64,000 bases of DNA. Source: CAZYVD01 sp964651045. Lineage in GTDB: Bacteria; Zhuqueibacterota; QNDG01; DSAB01. Shown in pieces: positions 8,150 through 17,929 of this stretch. The notes below the pieces were generated by a model. The model saw only the letters and a program-made list of their open reading frames with translations, had not been told where the DNA came from and did no database searches. The translations under genes and the position numbers were made by a program. Each line of letters begins with the position of its first letter. The first letter of the stretch is position 1. The DNA is taken from assembly GCA_964651045.1 (NCBI GenBank), contig CAZYVD010000005.1, positions 1 through 64,000 of the forward strand. Direction: 5' to 3'.

Positions 8150-9604
8150 TTAAATTTCGATAAAGTCTTCTGTTCTCAGCCACCATGGCGGCTTTCTGTA
8201 CGATGCGTTTTTGCCACCTAGTGAGGGAATGTAGTAGTCCTTTGGGTCGGGACCGCTGTAGAATTTCTTCTGCAGCATTGTCAGGATTCTGTGAGAGATC
8301 CCAGTAGGATCGTTTGCAGTAATGTTTAACGCTGTTTTATGAATCCAGTTTGATTTTCTTGTATATGGACATACTGCAATGCAGATGCGGCACCCCATGT
8401 TTCCGAGGTTCGAATACCAGAAGTTATGACATTTAGAACTGTGGAGGGCATATCTGCGGTAACCCCTGACCACCACTTTATCTCCACTTGAGATTGCACC
8501 GCTCGGACAATTTTCTGCACAGATTTTACAACTCTTGCAGAATTCTTCGACACCAAACTTTATTGGTTTATCGGTCTTCATTGGAAGGTTTGTTGTTACA
8601 ACAGCCGGGCGTACGTTGCAGCCAAGTTCTGGTGTAATGACTACAGAATGACGGCCCTGTTCTCCAAGACCTGCATCTATCATGATAGGCGGTACCATTA
8701 GATCATAGTCTGTACCAGGAGTATGCGGTCGGGCAGGATAGCCGAGCTTTTTAATGAATGCTGCAAGCCTGTATGCAACTATTCGAGATTTAGAGTATGC
8801 ATCATGAGATGTTCCATAATTGGGATTTGCATACATCGGATCCCACGACATCGGAGTTGCAACAACTATTGCATATTCCCAGTGAGAAGGTACTTCTATC
8901 CTCTTTTCTGGATCAAAACCCCTTCCAGGCATTGGATATTTATAGACCCAGTCGGGATTCAGCCTGGTGATTCCAACGAGCGCAGCACCAAATCTGTGGG
9001 CCATCTCTTTTATCAATCTTGATGTTTTTTCAGCACTCTTCATCTTGTAAGGCTTTCTCGGTTCTCCATATCTCGGACCTCTTGGGAAGTCGGATTTCTC
9101 AGGCGCCTCATGTATACCCGGAGGCCAGACAGAACCCATTGCATCTGACCATGCCTCTGCAAGAATAAATTGTTTATAATATTTGCGCCAGTCGCTCATC
9201 CTCTTCGGAAAAATTTCCCTTCTAATTTCAAGATCTATTTCAAGGTCTTCGGGATGATCTTTATAATATTTCTTTAAAACATCATCGAGCCCCTCTATTC
9301 CCTTCTCATCATTCCACTGACGCATGAGTCTGGAGAATCTTGAGAATATTACCTCTGATCTTGCATCTGCCCTCTCTGTAGGCCCCACCCTCTCGTGTGG
9401 CGGCCCATCGATTGTGAATCGGCCTCTGTTAAAATTCTGAGCGATCCCCTGTAATCCCTCACACCCAGTGTAGGTCAGTGGGTCTTTTCCAGATTCATAG
9501 CCAAAGATTCCAATCCCTATGGTTCCAAGAACTGCACCTGCAGCGCCGGATATTTTTAGAAAGTCTCTGCGATCGAGTCCAGAGCAGGAATTTTTGTTTA
9601 CCAT
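8150..9604 (-). CDS. Reductive dehalogenase catalytic subunit (RdhA-like), Tat-exported
   Basis: The 484-residue protein starts with a twin-arginine signal (RRDFLK at 12-17, then a hydrophobic stretch to about 36). RdhA proteins use a corrinoid and two [4Fe-4S] clusters to remove halogens as terminal acceptors on the outer side of the membrane. Cluster ligands are C356, C359, C362, C366 and C392, C405, C408, C412. The family stretch VVITPELGCNVRPAV lies at 321-335. The corrinoid-binding region cannot be recognised by motif. A ribosome site AAGGAGC precedes the ATG. The anchor gene follows, but no RdhC/CprK-type regulator is near, and the pair sits inside a block of unrelated hydrolases. The natural substrate is unknown and it could be a related corrinoid oxidoreductase such as QueG-like proteins, though Tat export argues against QueG. 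Confidence 0.85.
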   Translation of the reverse strand: MVNKNSCSGLDRRDFLKISGAAGAVLGTIGIGIFGYESGKDPLTYTGCEGLQGIAQNFNRGRFTIDGPPHERVGPTERADARSEVIFSRFSRLMRQWNDEKGIEGLDDVLKKYYKDHPEDLEIDLEIRREIFPKRMSDWRKYYKQFILAEAWSDAMGSVWPPGIHEAPEKSDFPRGPRYGEPRKPYKMKSAEKTSRLIKEMAHRFGAALVGITRLNPDWVYKYPMPGRGFDPEKRIEVPSHWEYAIVVATPMSWDPMYANPNYGTSHDAYSKSRIVAYRLAAFIKKLGYPARPHTPGTDYDLMVPPIMIDAGLGEQGRHSVVITPELGCNVRPAVVTTNLPMKTDKPIKFGVEEFCKSCKICAENCPSGAISSGDKVVVRGYRRYALHSSKCHNFWYSNLGNMGCRICIAVCPYTRKSNWIHKTALNITANDPTGISHRILTMLQKKFYSGPDPKDYYIPSLGGKNASYRKPPWWLRTEDFIEI

Positions 9605-9622
9605 ATAGAAGCTCCTTATAAT

Positions 9623-10048
9623 TTAATTACTAAAAATTTTTCTGACAGATTCTGGCAATCTCTCTATCTTTCTATTCCTATAGTCAAAACAGACCATACC
9701 ACTCTCCACAAGTGCAATCTCCTTTCCATCTTTTGGTCTTGTGACTCTATAGAAGAGCCTGAATCCACATCGTGATGGTTCGCCAGCATCTACTTCGAAT
9801 CGTAGAATATCTCCACTGAATGCTTCACCCTTGTATTGAATGACAACATCTCCCATTATGAGTGATACTCCTCCGCAATCTAATTCTGAGAAGCCGTGGT
9901 AATCGAGAAATGCCGCACGTGCTTCATGAATCAATGCAAGCAGTCTGTCGTTGGCCAGATGTCCACCATAGTTTAGGTCTGTAATCCTGACGACAATTTC
10001 TGTTTTGAATGAATAACTATCTCTTGGTACTAAATTCACTCTTGGCAT
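9623..10048 (-). CDS. Acyl-CoA thioesterase, hot-dog fold (4HBT family)
   Basis: The 141 residues match the single hot-dog domain size of YbgC/FcbC-like thioesterases, which hydrolyse acyl-CoA or aroyl-CoA esters. VVRITDLNYGGHLANDRLL (19-37) corresponds to the conserved D-x-x-x-H-x-N region of the family, with the N/D following the His that starts the long helix. No signal peptide is seen. The start overlaps the end of the amidotransferase-like gene upstream by 32 bases and has GAGGA before it. Substrate unknown. Confidence 0.75.
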   Translation of the reverse strand: MPRVNLVPRDSYSFKTEIVVRITDLNYGGHLANDRLLALIHEARAAFLDYHGFSELDCGGVSLIMGDVVIQYKGEAFSGDILRFEVDAGEPSRCGFRLFYRVTRPKDGKEIALVESGMVCFDYRNRKIERLPESVRKIFSN

Positions 10049-11195
10049 TCAGGGTCCTCAGTGATTTATTGTGAAAATATCGGACCTTCTCAACAAACCA
10101 TGACCAGATCGTTTTATTAAATTTAAAGCTGGGGGGATTGCTTTTTAAAAAAGAGTTGATGTTGACTTTTTCTTCTGGACAGATTCGTACCATTTTTTCT
10201 GAATCCCATAAAATTGTGAAATCGGTGTGGAATTGAATTCCAAGAACATTGGGGAAGCGGGTGTGCTCTATGGCCTCTACAATTCGGCCATCAAGGGATG
10301 TGGCTATTACTCTCATTCCCTTACCAAGCCTTTTTACTGCCTGATGGTGGGAGCTTATAATATAGGGAGTATCATCAACAGAAAAACCCATCTGCGATAC
10401 GAATTTTCCGCCACCTAATAGTCTTATTCTGTGTATGTTGTAACGAAGAAGTTTTTTCCGTGGATATAGAATGCGGTATGGATTATTGTGCCACTTCTCC
10501 TTTCCAAGCTCGATTATATCCTCAACATAGCTCTTTTTGTATTTTTCAAACCAGATGTCCTGAATCAATGTACCTCCAGTCCCTACATTTAAGCTCTGTT
10601 CTCCCAGACATATTCCAAGAACAGGAAGTTCTGGAGCATTTTCCATGAGTGGTTTAAAGCCATTGTTCTGGTATCCACCCATCAGATGGAATATAAAGGA
10701 TAGCTCAAAGAAGTGGCGATATGGGGTATTTATAGATGTGAGTAAATTGGTTTTGTTTTCATATACAGATGGAGGGATATCGGCACCACCAAAAAATATT
10801 ATACCGTCTGAATTTTTAAAGATCAATTCAAAATCTGATGTGCAATTGTTTTTCTTGAAGATCTGTTCCTGAGTCAAAGGTCCACTTACTTTATGAAATT
10901 TAAACCAATCTACCCCTCTTTTTTTAACGAATGCTATAGACGATTTATAATCTGTTGTTTCCTGAGCATGATAAACTCCAACTACTGTTAGGTTATCATC
11001 TAAAAGAAGGTGTTCTCTTTTAAGTTCTAAAAGAGATCTGATAACTCCGATCGAAGGATGAAGAACTGTTATTATGATCTCTTTCGCATTTCTTTTATGA
11101 GTATGGAAATATCTGTCATCGGATTTTGCATTTACCAGCAGAATATTAAAAAGAAGAAAAACAGTACATATTCTAATTCTATCGATTTTTTTCAT
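10017..11195 (-). CDS. Exported class I glutamine amidotransferase-like hydrolase (peptidase C26-like)
   Basis: The 392-residue protein opens with a signal peptide (hydrophobic 10-22, likely cleavage near 24). It contains FFGGADIPPSVY (134-145), the nucleophile elbow GIC196LGEQ, SSHHQ (281-285) and GIQFH323, matching the gamma-glutamyl hydrolase/PuuD-type class I amidotransferase fold. The usual Glu of the triad would lie shortly after H323 but the equivalent position here reads TDF, so the third residue is uncertain. Export is unusual, as most C26 enzymes except gamma-glutamyl hydrolase are cytoplasmic. AAGGAGAAAGGA precedes the start. Likely cleaves a gamma-glutamyl bond; not proven. Confidence 0.7.
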   Translation of the reverse strand: MKKIDRIRICTVFLLFNILLVNAKSDDRYFHTHKRNAKEIIITVLHPSIGVIRSLLELKREHLLLDDNLTVVGVYHAQETTDYKSSIAFVKKRGVDWFKFHKVSGPLTQEQIFKKNNCTSDFELIFKNSDGIIFFGGADIPPSVYENKTNLLTSINTPYRHFFELSFIFHLMGGYQNNGFKPLMENAPELPVLGICLGEQSLNVGTGGTLIQDIWFEKYKKSYVEDIIELGKEKWHNNPYRILYPRKKLLRYNIHRIRLLGGGKFVSQMGFSVDDTPYIISSHHQAVKRLGKGMRVIATSLDGRIVEAIEHTRFPNVLGIQFHTDFTILWDSEKMVRICPEEKVNINSFLKSNPPSFKFNKTIWSWFVEKVRYFHNKSLRTLNAKSEFSTKR

Positions 11196-11229
11196 GATCC
11201 TTTCTCCTTAAATCTCATCTCTGGTTTAT

Positions 11230-12297
11230 TCATCTGCTTTTGTTTATTGTAATCACTCTCTGAGGAAATGGTATCTCGATTCCCTCCTTCTCAAATGTCT
11301 TTTTAATATCCATTCGGAGCTCTTCTCCTACTCGCCACTGTTGTCCCCATTCCCCGACTCTGCATACCAGCATCATATCGAGTGAAGAATCTCCAAAATT
11401 TATAAAGTATGCCTTTGGCGGTGGATCATCGAGTACTTCAGGATGTTTTTTGCATATCTTGACAAGAAGCGATTTGACTCGATCCAGGTCAGTTCCATAA
11501 GCCACTCCGACTTCTATCTTTACCCTTATCTGGGGATCTGGATAGGAGAGGTTTGTAACCTTTTCGTTTATTATCTGCTGGTTTGGTACCACGATAAGGG
11601 TATTATCAAACGTAAGAATCTTTGTGCTCCTCAGGCCTATATCGTATACATCACCTATTTCGCCTGATTCTAACCTTATTCGATCGCCGATTCTGAAGGG
11701 ACGGTCTGTCATGATCATGAATCCTGAAATCATGTTTGCAAGTGTGTCCTTTGCAGCCAGGGCGACTGCAAGTGAGCCTACACCAAGAGATACTATTATC
11801 GAGCTTACATCCTGATGAAAATGGTTTAATATAAATACAAGACCAATTGTATATACAACAATTACAATCAACCTTCTGAAGAGCGGTCCAAATTCATCCT
11901 TTGTTCTGCCGTTGACAGTTTTTCCCCATCTTTTACTGTACCAGTCAAGAAGGAGTTGAAAAATAGAGCTTAAGAAGTTTACAATTAGAAAGACCAGGAT
12001 AATATAGAGTATCCCATTAATATATTTGACAGCAGAGCCTAATAAAACAGATTGGAGACTCTTTGCGACAAAGAATATCCCACCAAGCCATACTACTCTT
12101 TTTAATGTCTTTCCTGAATGATGAATTATTTGATCATCAAGCCTTGTCTTTGTTCTTCCAGTAATGTGTCGTAAAATGAACTTTTCCACAAGAGGAATGA
12201 GTTTGATTAATATAAATGTAATGATGACAGCAACAACGGCTCTTAATCCACAGGTGAGCCACTGGTTGTTGCTGAGAAAATCTAAAATCCTACTCAT
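11230..12297 (-). CDS. Small-conductance mechanosensitive channel, MscS family
   Basis: The 355-residue protein has membrane segments near 17-36, 66-86, 91-114 and 145-163, followed by the pore-lining helix region SLGVGSLAVALAAKDTLANM with the Gly/Ala packing pattern of MscS TM3. The conserved DRPFRIGDRIRL beta-domain motif and a cytoplasmic vestibule domain follow. It releases solutes during hypo-osmotic shock. Length fits short MscS proteins with one or two extra helices. It sits 25 bases after the M50 protease gene with GGAGG before the ATG. Confidence 0.93.
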   Translation of the reverse strand: MSRILDFLSNNQWLTCGLRAVVAVIITFILIKLIPLVEKFILRHITGRTKTRLDDQIIHHSGKTLKRVVWLGGIFFVAKSLQSVLLGSAVKYINGILYIILVFLIVNFLSSIFQLLLDWYSKRWGKTVNGRTKDEFGPLFRRLIVIVVYTIGLVFILNHFHQDVSSIIVSLGVGSLAVALAAKDTLANMISGFMIMTDRPFRIGDRIRLESGEIGDVYDIGLRSTKILTFDNTLIVVPNQQIINEKVTNLSYPDPQIRVKIEVGVAYGTDLDRVKSLLVKICKKHPEVLDDPPPKAYFINFGDSSLDMMLVCRVGEWGQQWRVGEELRMDIKKTFEKEGIEIPFPQRVITINKSR

Positions 12298-12322
12298 AAA
12301 ACACAGCCTCCAGAGATTAAGA

Positions 12323-12949
12323 TCAAAATGGGGATGTTTCTGTGAGCAGTATCAAAAATATTTTCACAATTGGAAAGAGTACTAATTCAAAAAACCCTAG
12401 AAAGAGCAGCAGGAAGATTATTATGAATCCAAACCGTTCTATTCTATTATATCGAATCGCAAGATCGTCTGGAAGAAGAGCACTTACGATTCTCGATCCA
12501 TCGAGAGGAGGAACAGGGATCAGGTTAAAGAATGCCAGAACAAGATTAATAAACACTCCAAAAAAAAGTGCCTGAGATAGTGGATTGGAACTTCCTGTCA
12601 CTGCTACGGCAGCACGAAAGAGTCCTGCCAGCAGGATGGCCAGTAAAAGGTTACTTGCAGGGCCTGCCCCACCAACAAGAGCCATATCTTTTTTTGCCTC
12701 TTTAAGCTGATAGGGATTTATCGGCACAGGCTTTGCCCATCCAAAAAGTACAGGGGAGCGCATCAGAATAAGAAAGATGGGAAAAATTATTGTACCAAAA
12801 AGGTCTATGTGAGGAATTGGATTTAATGTAAGTCTTCCCATGTCTCTTGCTGTTGTGTCGCCTCTCCATAATGCTACCCTTCCGTGTGCCACTTCATGAA
12901 CAACTATCGAAAACACAAGTATTATTATTTGCGGTATTGAATTTAACAT
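12323..12949 (-). CDS. Site-2-protease-family metallopeptidase (M50, YwhC-like)
   Basis: An integral membrane zinc protease of 208 residues. The first helix carries H18-E-x-x-H22 (VHEVAHG), and the later helix has NLIPVPPLDGSRI, whose Asp is the third zinc ligand in M50 proteins. Four to five membrane helices are evident and there is no PDZ domain, as in compact YwhC/Rv-type members rather than RseP. Substrate unknown. It lies 18 bases downstream of the amidohydrolase gene in the same minus-strand block. Confidence 0.88.
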   Translation of the reverse strand: MLNSIPQIIILVFSIVVHEVAHGRVALWRGDTTARDMGRLTLNPIPHIDLFGTIIFPIFLILMRSPVLFGWAKPVPINPYQLKEAKKDMALVGGAGPASNLLLAILLAGLFRAAVAVTGSSNPLSQALFFGVFINLVLAFFNLIPVPPLDGSRIVSALLPDDLAIRYNRIERFGFIIIFLLLFLGFFELVLFPIVKIFLILLTETSPF

Positions 12950-12967
12950 CTCTTCTCCCTCTATTAA

Positions 12968-14674
12968 TTACTTCTTATGATGTGATATTACAACACCTGG
13001 AAGTTTCCATGTCAGCTCGCCCCCCTCAACCACGGCGGTGCCATTAACAAACACATATTCAATGCCCTGTGCATATTGATGTGGGTTAAACTGTGTAGCG
13101 GCATCTCTTATGCGTTTTAAATCAAAGATTACTATGTCTGCATAGAACCCCTCTCTTATCATACCTCTGTGTCGTAGGCCGAGTATTTGAGCAGGAAGAG
13201 AGGTCATGGAGCGTATTGCATGTTCGAGTGATATGATGTGACGATCGAGAACAAATCTTTTGATTTTTCTTGGGAAGCCCCCATAGAAGCGAGCGTGCAC
13301 TGGCCCGTCTGTCATTAGTGAAATGCTGGCATCTGTACATGTCGCTGTCCAGGGCTGCTTGATAATCACATCGATATCGGTTTCAGAGAGAGAGTAGCCT
13401 CTTAATCTTGCTCCACCTGCACGATTCTTATAGCCCTCGAGTTGAAGTTTTATTGCTACATCGACACTGCTGATATTGTTTTCTCTTGCTATTTCTGCAA
13501 TTGTCCTGCCTATGAGAGAGGTGTCAGGATAATCCATGACAACTATATTTTCGGCGCCGCCTCTTCTTTCGATCTCATGCTTAATATCCATTCTCATCTT
13601 TTTTACTTTATCAGGATCGTTCAGTGTATTTTTTAGTCCTTTCAATGGATTATTGATCGGAGCCCATTGTGGGCCGCCTCCTCCCAGTGCCCAGTGGGGA
13701 ATCAACACCGTGTTTCCATCTGTACCGGTCGTGTTATATACGTAACAGTCTGCCCAGATATCAACACCCCTTGATCTTGCCCTGTTTACCATGTTTACGG
13801 CAGCACCGCTACATCCCCAGAAGAGGGTTCCCTTGAACTTCAGGTGTGTAAGCACTGCCCTTACTCCTGTTCTCTCTGCTATCTCTATTGTCTCTGCAAT
13901 GTGATCTAAAATGGTTGGCTGAGCCGGCATATCCATGCTTGGAAGATACCACATGGGATCTTTTCCTGAAGCACGCTCATGGGGCATATAGACTCCTCCA
14001 AAAGGCACAATCTCCTTAACGAGTGCGATCAACTCTTCTGTGTCACTCCATATGGCGGGTTCATACTCAAGTCCTGTGGAAAGGCCTGCTGCTCCATCCT
14101 CCATGGCCTTTCTTACATACAGGCACATCTTTTCTATCTCTTCCTTTGTGGCCTTTCTTTTGTAATCATTACCCATGACCTGAAATCGAATCCTGTTGTG
14201 ACCTATCATTAGCATTGCATTTGGTCCGATTCTGTGTTCTGCCAGTCTCTTTTTCTGTTTTGCAATCGAGAGCGGTCCGTGTCCGCATTGGTTACATACA
14301 AGTGTTGTGATTCCCTGACTGACAAAATTGGGAGCAAAGAAGCGTTTCTCGTTTTTGCCCTTCCACGAATCCGGACCGCTTACCGGATCATAGGCATGAC
14401 AATGGATGTCTATAAATCCTGGCGCTACTATCAAGCCCTCTGCATTTATGATCTTCTTTGCAGCAGATTTCTGCTCAAGATTGCCTACAGCAACAATTTT
14501 ACCGTCTCTTATACCTATATCTGCTTGAACCGCAGGATTGCCTGTTCCATCCATCACACTTCCATTTATGATTAGAAGATCGAACTTTTCCTTTCCTGAA
14601 CCATTTACTGTGGCAGAAGATAGAATAAGTAGCGATAGAGAAAGCAGTTTGGCAATAAATGATGGTTTCTTCAT
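12968..14674 (-). CDS. Exported N-acyl-D-amino-acid deacylase-like amidohydrolase
   Basis: The 568-residue protein has a signal peptide (hydrophobic 9-25) and the amidohydrolase layout: an N-terminal strand pair (LLIINGSVMDGTGNPA), PGFIDIHCHAYD with the HxH metal pair, and TGLEYEPA, THLKFKG and CTDASI regions typical of D-aminoacylases. A composite beta-barrel closes at the C-terminus. Family members remove acyl groups from D-amino acids, but this export-type subgroup is often of unknown substrate. A GAGGG site lies before the ATG. It sits between the BNR-repeat protein and the M50 protease; a role in processing peptide or cell-wall fragments is inference. Confidence 0.83.
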   Translation of the reverse strand: MKKPSFIAKLLSLSLLILSSATVNGSGKEKFDLLIINGSVMDGTGNPAVQADIGIRDGKIVAVGNLEQKSAAKKIINAEGLIVAPGFIDIHCHAYDPVSGPDSWKGKNEKRFFAPNFVSQGITTLVCNQCGHGPLSIAKQKKRLAEHRIGPNAMLMIGHNRIRFQVMGNDYKRKATKEEIEKMCLYVRKAMEDGAAGLSTGLEYEPAIWSDTEELIALVKEIVPFGGVYMPHERASGKDPMWYLPSMDMPAQPTILDHIAETIEIAERTGVRAVLTHLKFKGTLFWGCSGAAVNMVNRARSRGVDIWADCYVYNTTGTDGNTVLIPHWALGGGGPQWAPINNPLKGLKNTLNDPDKVKKMRMDIKHEIERRGGAENIVVMDYPDTSLIGRTIAEIARENNISSVDVAIKLQLEGYKNRAGGARLRGYSLSETDIDVIIKQPWTATCTDASISLMTDGPVHARFYGGFPRKIKRFVLDRHIISLEHAIRSMTSLPAQILGLRHRGMIREGFYADIVIFDLKRIRDAATQFNPHQYAQGIEYVFVNGTAVVEGGELTWKLPGVVISHHKK

Positions 14675-14692
14675 GACATCGACCCTCTAACT

Positions 14693-17600
14693 CTATTTTA
14701 CATCTGTTATTATTCTATAGACACCATTTTCTGCAAGAAGCCGGTTAAATTTCGGTATCTGATCTCCAACCAAGGAGTCGAGTTCTTCGAGTGCAACAGC
14801 AAGCTCCTTCTTTAGCACTTCATGAACCTCGATCTGCTGGTCTGTGGGAGGAAAGTCTGCTGAACCATTTGCTATATCACCTGCAAGTATGGCAAGCTGA
14901 CTGTAGAGCTTATTAGGAGCCCTGAAAGACTTAAGATCGCCCTCTGCAAGTATCTTCTGAAAGAATCGGTTCTCCACCTCAGATGCCTTTTGATAAAGAT
15001 TTTCTGTTTCTGAAACCAGAGATGAACCAATATTGCTGCTTTTTAATATCTCCTTCAGGTCAACCAATTGTTTTCTAATCCACTCTATCTGATTTATGGC
15101 ATCTACAACCATGTTTATATTATCTCGAATTTCGAGTGCCTTCTCCACCTGTGCTCTTATGTCATCAATAGAGCCTTCTGTGTTCGGGTCCTTCTTTATT
15201 ATCAAATTTTGAGTAAGCACCATTTCTCCGCTCTTGAGCCTTACTTTATATGTCCCTGGTACGGCGAGAGGTCCTATGAGCCCGCTACCGATTCCCCAGC
15301 TCTCCAGCGGCATCCAGCCGTTCTGGGTGTATTTTCTGTAGCGCTTCTCTTGCCATACCCAGGGGTTGCCTTCAGGTTTTGTTCTCAACTTTGGCCTCTT
15401 CGGTGGATCATATCTTAAATCCCACCAAACTCTGTTTATACCGGCCTTTCCAGGACCCTTTAGCTTGCGGATCACCTCGCCCTTTTCATCAGCAATGGAG
15501 ATCTCGACCTCCTGCTTTTTTTCTGATTTAAGATAGTAGTTTATTGATGCGCCGTATGGAGGATTCTTGCCCCTGCAGAGATCATTCGGACAACTCTGAA
15601 TCGAGGTTACTGTTCTGAATCTGTAAGCAGGTCTCGGCTTGAAGAGGTAGATGTCTGAATTTAATACATCCCTTGAGAGCTGCTGAAGGGGAGTGATGTC
15701 ATCCATTATCCAGAATCCGCGGCCGTATGTGGCAACTACCAGATCATTGAACTCTTTCTGGATTGTTATCCAGTGGACAGGGGCATGAGGTAGATTGGTC
15801 TGGAGCGGATACCAATCTTTTCCGTCGTTAAAAGATATGAATATTGAATTTTCTGTTCCAAGATAGAGCATTCCTCTTCTCACAGGATCTTCGCGGACGC
15901 AGTGTGCATAGCTAAATACGCTTCTGGGGATTGTTTTTCCTATGTTTCGCCAGCTCTTGCCATAATCTGTTGTCTTGTATACATAGGGATCTCTGTTGTT
16001 CATCTGATGAAAGTCGACCGTTATATAACAGACTGCTGCGTCGTATCTTGAAGGCTCTATGTTGCTTACAGTGCCCCATGGTGGGAGACCTGGAATGTTC
16101 TTTGTGACATTGATCCAATTTTTTCCACCATCTCTTGTAACATGGAGGAGACCGTCGTTAGTTCCTGCCCATATGAGTCCTTCTTCGACAGGAGATTCTG
16201 CTATTGCGAATATGACACATCCATATTCGACTCCCAGATTGTCTCTGGTCAGTCCTCCAGAATCTCCCATCTTGCTTTTGTCGTTTGTGGACAGATCAGG
16301 ACTTATTACTTCCCAGCTCTGACCGCCGTTTGTGGTCATGTGCACACACTGACTCCCTACATAGACCCTGTTGTGATCGTGTGGCGATATTGCTATTGGA
16401 AATGTCCAGTTGAACCGATATTTAAGAAGACCAGCAGGCGAGCCCATTGGAGATTTGGGCCATACTCTTACTGATCGATTATGACCGGTTATCAGATTGA
16501 ATCTGTCGAGTCCTGCATTGTAGCATCCCCCCCATATTATGTTGTTCTCCACAGGGTCTGCATATGTAAAACCACATTCGCAGCCAGCCACATGTCTCCA
16601 CAGGCCAGAAGGGATTCCTCCATTCATGAGACTGTTGCTTGGGCCTCTATATGAGAGGCCGTCCTGACGGTTTCCATATACAAAATAGGGAATCTGGTTG
16701 TCAACAGATACGTGATACATCTGGGCAACTGGCAGCACTACCCTGTTCCATTCTTTTCCATGGTTTGTTGTAATCATGACGCCGCCATCGTTGCCAATCA
16801 TCATCCTATCTTCGTTTAGTGGATCTATCCACATGTCGTGGTTATCGCCTCCCCATCTGATAAGTGAGTAGGTCTCCCCACCATCGAGAGTAACGCTCAT
16901 GCTGTTCGAAGGAAAGTAGACCTCGTCTTCATCTACAGGCGAGATAGCCATTCGTGTGTAGTAATGGGGTCTTTCATTGAGAAGGCGGCTGTGATTGACG
17001 CATCTCCAGTTTTCTCCTCCATCGTCAGATCTCCACAGTGATCCTCTGCTGCCGGTCTCTATTAGGGCATATACTCGATTTGAATTGCTTCTTGCAACAC
17101 CTACTGCTATCTTTCCGAGTGGTGGGGAGGGAAGTCCATGGCCTTCTATTCTTTTCCATGTTGTGCCACCATCTGTAGACTTAAACACTCCACTACCAGG
17201 CCCTCCGCTGAATCTTCCCCATGTCTTTATTACGACCTGCCACATTCCTGCAAAGAGTATATTTGGATTGTTCGGATCCATCGCAATGTCTGAGCATCCT
17301 GTATTCTCGTCAACAAAAAGCACCCTCTTCCATGTTTTGCCCCCATCTGTGGTACGATAAACTCCACGCTCCTGCTGTGGTCCATAGCAGTGACCCATTG
17401 CTGCTGCAAACACGATGTCTGGATTGTTGGGATCTATAACTATTCTTCCTATTCTGCCGCTTTTTTCTAGGCCCATATGAAACCAGGTTTTTCCACCATC
17501 TGTTGATTTGTAAATGCCGTTGCCAATGGAAACATTACTGCGGATAAAGGTTTCACCCGTTCCCGCCCATACTATATTGTAGTCCGATGGAGCAATTGCA

Positions 17601-17896
17601 AGTGCACTAACCGATTGAGCAGGCTGATTGTCAAATATTGGTCTCCAGTGAATTCCGCCGTCTGTGGATTTCCACAATCCTCCAGAAGCAGCACCTGCAT
17701 AGTAGACATTCATGTTGCCTGGTTCACCAATTACGGCTGCCATCCTGTTTCCCTGCGGACCTATATGGCGATACACTAACTGACTGAAGATATGTTCATT
17801 GATTTTCTGTGAAAAGGCCGGTCTGGAAAGCATAAAATTTAGTGCAAGGAAAAGAAATGGTATAAATAGGTATGAAAACCTCATGTTCTTTCGCAT
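14693..17896 (-). CDS. Exported BNR/sortilin (VPS10)-repeat beta-propeller protein
   Basis: The 1067-residue protein begins with a signal peptide (about 1-29) and then many Asp-box repeats of the type SxDGGxxW, for example KSTDGGIHW, KSTDGGKTW, RTTDGGKTW and VTRDGGKNW. These build two seven-bladed propellers covering roughly residues 35-730. An Ig-like stretch (about 760-880) and a helical coiled-coil tail (about 890-1060) follow. Databases often name such proteins glycosyl hydrolases because of the sialidase-type Asp boxes, but no sialidase Arg triad is visible, so a binding or scaffold role is more likely. AGGAGG lies five bases before the ATG. It is the first gene after the terminator at 17930-17974. 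Confidence 0.85.
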   Translation of the reverse strand: MRKNMRFSYLFIPFLFLALNFMLSRPAFSQKINEHIFSQLVYRHIGPQGNRMAAVIGEPGNMNVYYAGAASGGLWKSTDGGIHWRPIFDNQPAQSVSALAIAPSDYNIVWAGTGETFIRSNVSIGNGIYKSTDGGKTWFHMGLEKSGRIGRIVIDPNNPDIVFAAAMGHCYGPQQERGVYRTTDGGKTWKRVLFVDENTGCSDIAMDPNNPNILFAGMWQVVIKTWGRFSGGPGSGVFKSTDGGTTWKRIEGHGLPSPPLGKIAVGVARSNSNRVYALIETGSRGSLWRSDDGGENWRCVNHSRLLNERPHYYTRMAISPVDEDEVYFPSNSMSVTLDGGETYSLIRWGGDNHDMWIDPLNEDRMMIGNDGGVMITTNHGKEWNRVVLPVAQMYHVSVDNQIPYFVYGNRQDGLSYRGPSNSLMNGGIPSGLWRHVAGCECGFTYADPVENNIIWGGCYNAGLDRFNLITGHNRSVRVWPKSPMGSPAGLLKYRFNWTFPIAISPHDHNRVYVGSQCVHMTTNGGQSWEVISPDLSTNDKSKMGDSGGLTRDNLGVEYGCVIFAIAESPVEEGLIWAGTNDGLLHVTRDGGKNWINVTKNIPGLPPWGTVSNIEPSRYDAAVCYITVDFHQMNNRDPYVYKTTDYGKSWRNIGKTIPRSVFSYAHCVREDPVRRGMLYLGTENSIFISFNDGKDWYPLQTNLPHAPVHWITIQKEFNDLVVATYGRGFWIMDDITPLQQLSRDVLNSDIYLFKPRPAYRFRTVTSIQSCPNDLCRGKNPPYGASINYYLKSEKKQEVEISIADEKGEVIRKLKGPGKAGINRVWWDLRYDPPKRPKLRTKPEGNPWVWQEKRYRKYTQNGWMPLESWGIGSGLIGPLAVPGTYKVRLKSGEMVLTQNLIIKKDPNTEGSIDDIRAQVEKALEIRDNINMVVDAINQIEWIRKQLVDLKEILKSSNIGSSLVSETENLYQKASEVENRFFQKILAEGDLKSFRAPNKLYSQLAILAGDIANGSADFPPTDQQIEVHEVLKKELAVALEELDSLVGDQIPKFNRLLAENGVYRIITDVK

Positions 17897-17929
17897 GATG
17901 ACCTCCTAGAAAAAAATTTTTATATAATA

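Noticed and set aside
14693..17896. Sialidase or glycosyl hydrolase function for the BNR-repeat protein
   Set aside because: Only Asp-box repeats are visible; the arginine triad and other catalytic residues of sialidases could not be identified.
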